Below the pieces are notes generated by a model that saw nothing but the letters and a program-made list of their open reading frames with translations, had not been told where the DNA came from and did not search any database. A stretch of DNA of 29,699 nt from positions 1 through 29,699 of the IMG/VR virus record IMGVR_UViG_3300048587_000077; one strand, given 5' to 3'. A program made the translations under genes and the position numbers. The stretch is from a virus. Within the stretch, counting starts at the first letter, position 1. The number at the start of each line of letters is the position of its first letter. Positions 23,431 through 29,699 of this stretch are shown one piece after another.

Positions 23431-24033
23431 GTGACAACCCCCAGCATCCGCAAAGTCCTGAGCGCGAACATCGGCAAGATGCTGACGCCGGAACTCGCTT
23501 GCGAGGTTGAGCTTGCGGCCGTTGACGGTGGCGAGGCCATCAACCCGGCCTCGTTTGGCGAGGTGGAGCACCAGGGCTACCAGATCCGTGCCGAGCGGTT
23601 CGCGGACATCGTGCAGGAACTGCACCCGCTGCACGAGGCTCACTGGCTGGAAACCGAAAAGTTCCGCCATGGCTTGAAACTCAACCCGGACTACCAGCGC
23701 TACGCCGCCATCGAGGCGGCCGGCGGCATGGTGCAGTTCACCGTGCGCAAGGCCGGCGCACTGGTCGGGAACATGCGGATGTTCGTCAGCAACAGCCTGC
23801 ACACCCAGACGCCGGTGGCTACCGAAGACACCATTTTCCTGCTGCCCGAGCACCGCGGCGGCTTTCTGGTCATGGCCCTGCTGCGCTTTGCCGAGCAGGC
23901 GCTGACCTCCATCGGGATCACCGAGATCCGCTCCAACAGCAAGCTCGTGAACCGGGCTGACGTGCTGCTGCGCCGGATGGGATACGAGCCGTTCGGGATT
24001 CAGATGGTCAAGTTCTACAAGGAGTCGGCATGA
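23431..24033 (+). CDS. GNAT-family acetyltransferase-like protein
   Basis: The 200-residue product uses a GTG start with AAGG 7 nt upstream. It has the GNAT layout: a beta-strand pair (MVQFTVRKAGALVGNMRMFV), the strand TIFLLPEHRGG followed by the helix FLVMALLRFAEQAL (the acetyl-CoA loop and helix), and the ending EIRSNSKLVNRADVLLRRMG with GYEPFGIQMVKFYK. The acetyl-CoA loop H-R-G-G-F-L-V departs from the usual R-G-x-G-x-G/A, so activity is uncertain. GNAT-like proteins occur among virion genes of several podoviruses; some may modify host proteins after ejection. It heads the block of internal-protein genes after promoter-like copy 3. Confidence 0.72.
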   Translation: MTTPSIRKVLSANIGKMLTPELACEVELAAVDGGEAINPASFGEVEHQGYQIRAERFADIVQELHPLHEAHWLETEKFRHGLKLNPDYQRYAAIEAAGGMVQFTVRKAGALVGNMRMFVSNSLHTQTPVATEDTIFLLPEHRGGFLVMALLRFAEQALTSIGITEIRSNSKLVNRADVLLRRMGYEPFGIQMVKFYKESA

Positions 24034-25154
24034 ACCCGATTGAAGAAAAGCGCCGCGCCATCGGATGGCACGCTTCATGCGCTGATGCACCGGACACCAG
24101 TGGCATGAACGCAGCAGCCCAAGCAAACGCAGCACTGTCCAAGGAATCATTGGCCTTCTACAAGCAGGTCTATGCCGAGCAGGCTCCACAGCGCGAAGCA
24201 GCCGCCGCCATCGCCATGGACGTTGCAAACCAGCAACTGGCATCGTCAAAGCTGAACGACGAGATCAGCCAGGACTACTGGAACTACCAGAAGGACACGT
24301 ACCGGCCGCTGGAGCAGGACATCGTGGCCGATGCGCAAGCCTACGACACGCCGGCCAAGCGCGAAGCTGCGGCATCCGAGGCTGTTGCCGATGTCGGTAT
24401 GCAGGTTGGGCTGGCAAAGCAAGCGCAGACCCGCCAGCAGCAGCGCATGGGCGTGAACCCGAGTAGCGGAAAGTCGGTTGCGCTGGACAGCCAGATGTCG
24501 ATGGCAGAAGCACTTGGCAAGGCCGGCGCAGCCAACAAGGCCCGCGACACCGTTGAGATGCAGGGCTACGCCCGCAAGATGGATGCTGCCAACCTGGGGC
24601 GCAATCTGGCATCGAACCAGGCAACCAGCGCCGGTGTGGCGCTCAACGCCGGCAATTCGGCTGTGAGCAATGCCGGTGTTCCGCTGGCGCAGTCGAATGC
24701 AGCCGTGCAGACCGCAGGGCAGGGCTTCAACACGGCCATTTCCGGCAACAACAGCGCCGGCCAGTTGTACGGGCAGGCGGCACAGATTGAGAGCCAGGCC
24801 AACAGCGGCCTGATGGGCGACCTTGCAACCATCGGCATGTCGGCCGCCAAGCTGTGGGGAACGTCCGACAAGAACAAGAAGAAGGACATCAAGCCGGTGT
24901 CCGACGAGGCCGCGCTGGAAGCCGTGAAGGACACGCCGGTGTCGAGCTGGAAATACAAGGACGGCGCCGGTGATGGTGGTTCGCACGTTGGCCCCATGGC
25001 GCAGCATGTGCAGAAGAAAATGGGCGAGCAGGCCGCGCCGGGCGGGAAGATGGTGGACCTCATCAGCCTCAACGGCGTGAACATGGCCGCCACCGCCGCA
25101 CTCGCGCGCAAGGTGGACAAGCTGACAAAGAAGGTTGAAGGAGCAAAAGCATGA
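24030..25154 (+). CDS. Ala-rich helical virion protein with C-terminal S74-type chaperone domain
   Basis: The 374-residue product overlaps the GNAT gene by ATGA. Residues 1-270 are helical, rich in Ala, Gln, Asn and Ser, and low in hydrophobic core, as in ejected internal proteins (NAAAQANAALSKESLAFYKQ and onwards). The C-terminus changes at TSDKNKKKDIKPVSDEAAL (Ser279-Asp280), then SWKYK, HVGPMAQHVQ, and VDLISLNGVNMAATAALARK. That series is the intramolecular chaperone (peptidase S74) of fibres and endosialidases, which trimerises the protein and cuts itself off at the Ser of S-D. An S74 end on an internal-type protein is unusual. It may instead be a fibre-like part. Confidence 0.72.
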   Translation: MNPIEEKRRAIGWHASCADAPDTSGMNAAAQANAALSKESLAFYKQVYAEQAPQREAAAAIAMDVANQQLASSKLNDEISQDYWNYQKDTYRPLEQDIVADAQAYDTPAKREAAASEAVADVGMQVGLAKQAQTRQQQRMGVNPSSGKSVALDSQMSMAEALGKAGAANKARDTVEMQGYARKMDAANLGRNLASNQATSAGVALNAGNSAVSNAGVPLAQSNAAVQTAGQGFNTAISGNNSAGQLYGQAAQIESQANSGLMGDLATIGMSAAKLWGTSDKNKKKDIKPVSDEAALEAVKDTPVSSWKYKDGAGDGGSHVGPMAQHVQKKMGEQAAPGGKMVDLISLNGVNMAATAALARKVDKLTKKVEGAKA

Positions 25155-26674
25155 GCGCACTTCGCGGCATGGCCGCTATCTTGGCCGGTGTCGGTACTGG
25201 CATGGTTTCAGCTAGGGAAGAGAACGAACGCAAGGCACGCCAGGCCAAGCAGGACGCATGGCTGGAAGAGCAGCGCAACCGCCATCGCCAGGACTGGCAA
25301 GAGGCGGACAATCTCAAGGCGGACCTGAAAGACGCAGCAGCCGTGCGCGACACGGTGGCCGGGACCGAGACGAAAGCCGGTGATACGCGGGTGTTCAGCC
25401 AGTCGGCCGAGAACGCAGCCGCCATGCAGAAGCTGCTGGAGAACGAGGCCGAACTGACCGGCGCCGCACCGGTGCAGCAAGCATCGACCGCCGTGACCGG
25501 CCAGATGGCGCGCGGCCACCAGATCGGCGCCACAGCCGAAGGCATGAACACGCCCGACGCCCGCAACCAGCGGGTGGCTGATGCGCTGATGAAGAACGGC
25601 CAGATCGAGCGTGCCAGCACCATGGAAACCAACCTGCTGGACCAGAAGGCCAAGCGGCTGGGCCTGCAGGCGGCCGAACTCAAGTTCGCCGACGAGCAGT
25701 TCAACCGCGCGCTGGGCGAGAAGTTTGCCAATGCACCGGACTGGACGGCCGCCGCTGCGCAGGTGCTGACAGAAACCCAGGTCGGCGGGCTTTCTGGCGT
25801 GAACGTCACCGCGGTCCCCGGCAAGGACGGCAAGACGGTGGATTTCGTCGGCCAGGGTGCCGATGGTCAAGCCCGCGTGCTGGCCACCTTCGAGAACTCC
25901 GACGCCGGCAAGGCGCAGTTCATGCAACGCGTGATGCGCGCACCGGTTGAAACCAAGATCGGCTGGATCGTGGAGGACGCCCAGCGCAAGCAGACCCAGG
26001 CCAACGCCGACCGCGACTTTGACCTGCGCAAGCGCGAGACTGAAAGCCAGTTGCAGTACCGCGACCGGATGCTGGCGATTCAGCAGGCGCAGGAGGGGCG
26101 TCTGCAGGCGCAGCACAAGATCACGATGGAGGATGCCAAGATCCCGCCAGCCGTCAAGCTCAACGCCCAGGCGCTGGCCGACCAGATCAAGTCGGTGGAC
26201 AACGCGCTGAACAAGGCCATGGCCGAAGGCATGTTCGACCCGAACAACCCCGGCGCGCAGAAACTCATCGAGCAACGCGCCGCCCTGAGCATCCAGTACC
26301 GCAACCTGCTGAATCCGTACATCCCTGGCGGCAAAGGGCAGGCGGCCGACCCGCTGGGCTTGGCTGGTGGCTCTTCACCGTCTGCCGGGGCAGGAAAGCA
26401 GGCCGCAGGCGGTTCGCCGGCAGAAGCGCCAACCGCTGCACCAGCACCGAAGGCCACGCCAAAGGCGCCGGCCTACCAGCCGCCGACCATGCAGCAGATC
26501 CAAGAACAGACCCGCAAGAACCGCGAGGCACTGGCGAACTTCCAAAAAGACCATGACGTGCAGCGCCTGCGCCAAGCCCACGCCGCCGCGCTCCGCTCAG
26601 GTGACGCCGTGCGCGCCAATGAAATTCAGGCCGGCATCAACCAGATCCGCACCACCCGTTACGGCATCAACTGA
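25151..26674 (+). CDS. Helical internal virion protein (probable)
   Basis: The 507-residue product starts in ATGA overlap with the gene before it. It opens with a short hydrophobic stretch (RGMAAILAGVGTGMVS) and is then almost all helical, with many Gln, Lys, Glu and Ala (for example KQDAWLEEQRNRHRQDWQEA). Near residues 215-245 is a small beta part (GLSGVNVTAVPGKDGKTVDF). Residues about 400-450 are a Pro/Ala/Gly linker before a last helix pair. There are no enzyme motifs. Size, composition and position between the S74-type protein and a giant protein fit the ejection proteins of podoviruses, which leave the head with the DNA. Confidence 0.65.
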   Translation: MSALRGMAAILAGVGTGMVSAREENERKARQAKQDAWLEEQRNRHRQDWQEADNLKADLKDAAAVRDTVAGTETKAGDTRVFSQSAENAAAMQKLLENEAELTGAAPVQQASTAVTGQMARGHQIGATAEGMNTPDARNQRVADALMKNGQIERASTMETNLLDQKAKRLGLQAAELKFADEQFNRALGEKFANAPDWTAAAAQVLTETQVGGLSGVNVTAVPGKDGKTVDFVGQGADGQARVLATFENSDAGKAQFMQRVMRAPVETKIGWIVEDAQRKQTQANADRDFDLRKRETESQLQYRDRMLAIQQAQEGRLQAQHKITMEDAKIPPAVKLNAQALADQIKSVDNALNKAMAEGMFDPNNPGAQKLIEQRAALSIQYRNLLNPYIPGGKGQAADPLGLAGGSSPSAGAGKQAAGGSPAEAPTAAPAPKATPKAPAYQPPTMQQIQEQTRKNREALANFQKDHDVQRLRQAHAAALRSGDAVRANEIQAGINQIRTTRYGIN

Positions 26675-26682
26675 ACACCGAC

Positions 26683-29600
26683 ATGGACCTCAACGAAGCC
26701 CGCAAGCGCCTGCCCGAACTGGCTGGCCTCAGTGACGAATCCGCCCTGAACGTCATCCATCAGGTTTACTACCCCGACATGGACAAGGCGGTGCTGGCCG
26801 ACCGGCTGGGCTACAAGGCCCCGCCGCCACCGGCGCCCGAGCGCTCCATGATCCGCGCGGCCGGCGACCTTGGCCTACAAACCGCTGGCGGCGTGGTGTC
26901 CGGCGTGCGGATGATGACCGACCTGTTCGGTGCCAACAACGCGGCATCGACGGGCCTTCGGTCGGCAGAGGATGCGCTGCGCGAGCTGCAGAGCGCCGCC
27001 GCCAAGGCGGACCAGCAGCGCATCAGCGAGATCATGAAGGAGGCCGAGAACAAAGGTTTCGGCGAGCAGGTGGTGGCCGGCATCCGCGCCTTCGGGCAGG
27101 CGCCGGCCGCGATGATCGCCCAGGCCATCGGCACGTCGGTCCCGACGCTGGCCACCGCACTGATTCCCGGTGTCGGTCAGGGTGCCATGGCTGCGCGCAT
27201 GGCTGCCGCCGCTGGTGTTGGTGCCGCACAGGGCGCCGGCAACATCAAGGGCGTGATCTACGACGAGGTGCTGGCCAAGCCGCTGCCCGGTGAAACGCCC
27301 GAGCAGACCAAGGCCCGCGCCGAGGCCGCTCAGGCGTACAACGGCCAGAACGCCGGGCAGATCGCGCTCGGTGGTGTGCTGGGTGCTGCCGCTGGTTCGA
27401 CTGGCATGGAGCATGCGCTTTCCGGGCTGCGCAACGGCGTGACCACCGCGGCCCCGGGCATGCTGGCCCGTGTCGGTCTGGGTGCTGCAACCGAAGCCAT
27501 CCCCGAGATCGCCCAGGGCGGACAGGAGAAGCTGGCCGGGAACCTGGCGCTGCGCAACGAAGGTTTCGACGTGGACCCCATGGCCGGGGTGGTGGCCGGG
27601 GCGACCATGGAGGGACTGGCCGGCGGTGTGACTGGTGGCCTCATGGGCATCCCGAACCCCGAGGTTCGCACCGCGCCCGTGCGCGACCCGGCCAAGGAAG
27701 CCGGCGACATGGTGCGCGCCACGAAACTGCCCGAGTCCGGCCCGATGACCCGGGCGGTGAACGCGCAGACGGAGCAGGCCGCCCGTGAAGCCGAAACCCG
27801 CGCCCGCGCACTGGCCGAGCAGGAGATGGGCGAGCCGATGGTGCCGCAGACCACGCCGCCCGATGGTCGCGCCATTCTGGACGCACAGGAAGCCCAGGTG
27901 CGCTCCGCCCGCGAGGCGGAAATGGCCGCCAGCCGAGCCGTGCAGACGCCGGACGACGAGATCCTGCAATCCACAGGCGCCATGCAGGACTTCATGGCGC
28001 GCGAGCCTGCCCCGCCGGTGGAGCCGACGCCGGAGCCAGCCGCACCGGTAGCCGCCGAGCCGGCCGCAGAACCCGCGCCGCTCCGCACGCTGGCCGACAT
28101 GAGCGACGACGAGTTGCGCACCTTCCAGCGCAACGCCCAGGACGCCGGCATCCGCAAGCAAGTCAGCGCCGAGATCGCCCGCCGCAAGCGCGAGGCCATG
28201 CCTGACCCGCTGGCAGCGCCGGCCGACCCATTTGCCAAGCCCGATCAGGCCGCGCAGCCGCCCGCCGCACAGAAGCCAGCCGAGCAGCCCGAGCAACTGG
28301 CGCAGCACGGCGACATCTACGGCCCAACCGGCGACCCGTTCAAGACCTTCAAGGCCGCCGAGATCGCCAGCAAGAAGAGCCCCGGCAGCGTGGTCAAGGT
28401 GCCCGGTGGTTTCGTCATCCGACCGCAGGAGAGCACCCTTGCGAACACCCAAGCCCAAGACGCCGCCGCCGAAGCCGGTCAAGCCGTTGACACCGCAGCA
28501 TCAGAAGGAACTGGCGACGGCACGCCTGCTGTACTTGGAAGCAATGAACAGGAGCGCTTGGGCGCACTGAGCGAGAAAACGGATGTCAAAGACGCACCGC
28601 AACAACCCGCCCGAGCCGAAACCGAAGCCGCGCCAGCTCAAGCGCCAGAAGCAGCGCGAGGCGATGGCGCCGCAGCCGCTGGAGTTCCCGCAACGCGAGA
28701 CGCCGGCCAGGTGGTCCCCGATGGGCTGATCGTCTCCTTCGGCGGCAAGAGCTACCCGGTCAAGTCCATCAGCGAGGCACAGGAGAAGTGGATTCGGTTC
28801 AGAGAAACCGCTGGGGCCGGTGTGTCCGAGGTCGGAAACGGGGTCCAGATCACTGATGCCGCCGGCCAGTTTGTCGCCCGCGTGAGCTACAACGGGCGCG
28901 CATGGTCTTCCAAAGACCAGCCAGGCCAGCCGGATGTTCTGATCGCCGAGGCGCCGGATGTTGACCTGACCCAACCGATGGGCGAAGCGGAGGAAGTCGC
29001 GCGGCCTGCGCTTGAGAAACCCGCCGAACCTGCACAGGAAACGGGGAAAAGTGAACAGGTGGCAGCAGATGCAGACCCGGTGAAGGTCAAGCTGGCGGAT
29101 GGATCGACCGTCCACGTCAGGCAATCAGACCTTGACGGCCAGCGTACGCAACTGCCGATCTACACCGCTGATGGCAAGCGCAAGGGCGGCACGGTGCACC
29201 GTGAAAATCTGGACCCGACCGGCGAGAAACTGGCGAAGTCCAACAAAGAGAACGCCAGCAATCCGCTGTTCGACATCATTACCCGCAAGGGCGGCGAGTT
29301 GTTCGCCACCAAGATTGCGGCACAGCGCGAACTGAACAAGCGCGGGCTGTCCGAATCGCACGAGGCTGTGCAGGCGCCGAGAGGCACGGGCTTCATTGGA
29401 AAGCGAAAGGCCAAGGCAGATGCCCAGCCTGAACCACAAGACAAGGAAGATCCGGCATCACCGCAGCAGCCTGAACCGCAGCAGGAGCAGGCCAGCGAAG
29501 CCTACGCAAAGCAACCGCAAGCACAAGAGCAGGCGGCAGAGTTCAACGCACAAGCCGCATGGGATGGCATGACGCCAGCCGCACGCTCCGCCATGCTGGA

Positions 29601-29699
29601 CAAGTGGGCCGGCGCCGGACAAACCGACATGGGCGAGCGGTACAAGGCACGTGCATGGGGTTCGTTCAACGCTGGCGAGAAAGGAACGCTGACGGCTGT
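26683..29699 (+). CDS. Giant polyvalent virion protein (C-terminus beyond window)
   Basis: From the ATG at 26683 the frame is open for 1005 codons to the window end. The first part has Gly/Ala-rich, partly hydrophobic helices (about residues 127-330, e.g. PTLATALIPGVGQGAMAARM), which may interact with membranes. Residues about 350-690 are mostly Pro/Ala/Gln/Glu linker. In the linkers sit small domains: GDPFKTFKAAEIASKK with GSVVKVPGGFVIRP (about 548-580), a GLIVSFGGKSYPVKS domain (about 680-745), and TRKGGELFATKIAAQRELNK with a GTGFIGKR end (about 867-908). The first and third look like copies of one module. Such bead-on-string proteins are called large polyvalent proteins. They are ejected into the host and often carry enzymes further on, which are outside this window. 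Confidence 0.8.
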   Translation, partial: MDLNEARKRLPELAGLSDESALNVIHQVYYPDMDKAVLADRLGYKAPPPPAPERSMIRAAGDLGLQTAGGVVSGVRMMTDLFGANNAASTGLRSAEDALRELQSAAAKADQQRISEIMKEAENKGFGEQVVAGIRAFGQAPAAMIAQAIGTSVPTLATALIPGVGQGAMAARMAAAAGVGAAQGAGNIKGVIYDEVLAKPLPGETPEQTKARAEAAQAYNGQNAGQIALGGVLGAAAGSTGMEHALSGLRNGVTTAAPGMLARVGLGAATEAIPEIAQGGQEKLAGNLALRNEGFDVDPMAGVVAGATMEGLAGGVTGGLMGIPNPEVRTAPVRDPAKEAGDMVRATKLPESGPMTRAVNAQTEQAAREAETRARALAEQEMGEPMVPQTTPPDGRAILDAQEAQVRSAREAEMAASRAVQTPDDEILQSTGAMQDFMAREPAPPVEPTPEPAAPVAAEPAAEPAPLRTLADMSDDELRTFQRNAQDAGIRKQVSAEIARRKREAMPDPLAAPADPFAKPDQAAQPPAAQKPAEQPEQLAQHGDIYGPTGDPFKTFKAAEIASKKSPGSVVKVPGGFVIRPQESTLANTQAQDAAAEAGQAVDTAASEGTGDGTPAVLGSNEQERLGALSEKTDVKDAPQQPARAETEAAPAQAPEAARGDGAAAAGVPATRDAGQVVPDGLIVSFGGKSYPVKSISEAQEKWIRFRETAGAGVSEVGNGVQITDAAGQFVARVSYNGRAWSSKDQPGQPDVLIAEAPDVDLTQPMGEAEEVARPALEKPAEPAQETGKSEQVAADADPVKVKLADGSTVHVRQSDLDGQRTQLPIYTADGKRKGGTVHRENLDPTGEKLAKSNKENASNPLFDIITRKGGELFATKIAAQRELNKRGLSESHEAVQAPRGTGFIGKRKAKADAQPEPQDKEDPASPQQPEPQQEQASEAYAKQPQAQEQAAEFNAQAAWDGMTPAARSAMLDKWAGAGQTDMGERYKARAWGSFNAGEKGTLTA

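Noticed and set aside
11274-24033. Diversity-generating retroelement
   Set aside because: Related podoviruses can carry one, but there is no reverse transcriptase gene and no template/variable repeat pair with A-site changes in this window.
26875-28482. Minus-strand open frame of 535 codons
   Set aside because: It mirrors the Ala/Gln-rich giant protein. Low stop frequency in reversed GC-rich DNA explains it.
1-29699. tRNA genes
   Set aside because: No cloverleaf-like segment with T-loop and anticodon arms was noticed between genes; gaps are mostly too short. A computed scan was not possible.

Overview
The window is about 30 kb of the late, structural half of a tailed phage or prophage genome. 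The DNA is GC-rich with C/G-ending codons, which suggests a high-GC proteobacterial host. No host gene, tRNA, integrase or repressor is visible, so lysogeny cannot be judged. The gene set is podovirus-like: TerS and TerL, a P22-like portal, an N4gp56-type major capsid protein, no tape measure and no tail-tube frameshift pair, one very long fibre, and large Ala-rich proteins of the internal (ejected) virion type. Except for an HNH endonuclease at the left edge, everything is on the + strand and tightly packed, with many ATGA or TGATG stop/start overlaps.

Layout. 1-475 (minus strand): HNH endonuclease with an AP2-like tail, cut by the window edge. 476-721: divergent control region with two look-alike hairpins and a promoter-like repeat. 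722-2841: terminase. 2939-8942: unknown protein, portal, small protein, scaffold, CsrA-like protein, capsid, probable decoration protein, small basic protein. 8929-13791: connector-type proteins, a beta-sandwich protein, a beta-helix protein, a protein built from fourteen 14-residue repeats, and a small fibre-adaptor-like protein. 13791-16104: lysis region (small membrane proteins and holins, a permuted NlpC/P60-like protein, GH19 endolysin, i-spanin with a fully embedded o-spanin). 16108-23359: tail protein, 1666-residue fibre and a DUF4376-like fibre partner. 23431-29699: GNAT protein, S74-type protein, helical protein, and a giant polyvalent protein running off the right end.

Points of most interest. 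(1) The 15-mer GACACGTTGACTCCG occurs three times, each at the head of a gene block. A fourth, shorter copy lies inside the gene before the capsid. All four have a -35-like TTGACT and a weak -10-like hexamer exactly 16 bp downstream. In two of them the start codon is exactly 67 nt from the -35, and the 15-mer begins within the stop codon of the preceding gene. This looks like a phage promoter module that divides the late region into blocks. (2) A 64-residue protein just before the capsid gene resembles CsrA/RsmA. The capsid leader carries a GGA-in-loop hairpin and a pair of mutually exclusive hairpins, which suggests RNA-level control of capsid expression. (3) The 14-residue repeat protein is an unusual architecture. 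All assignments come from reading the sequence; no database search was run.
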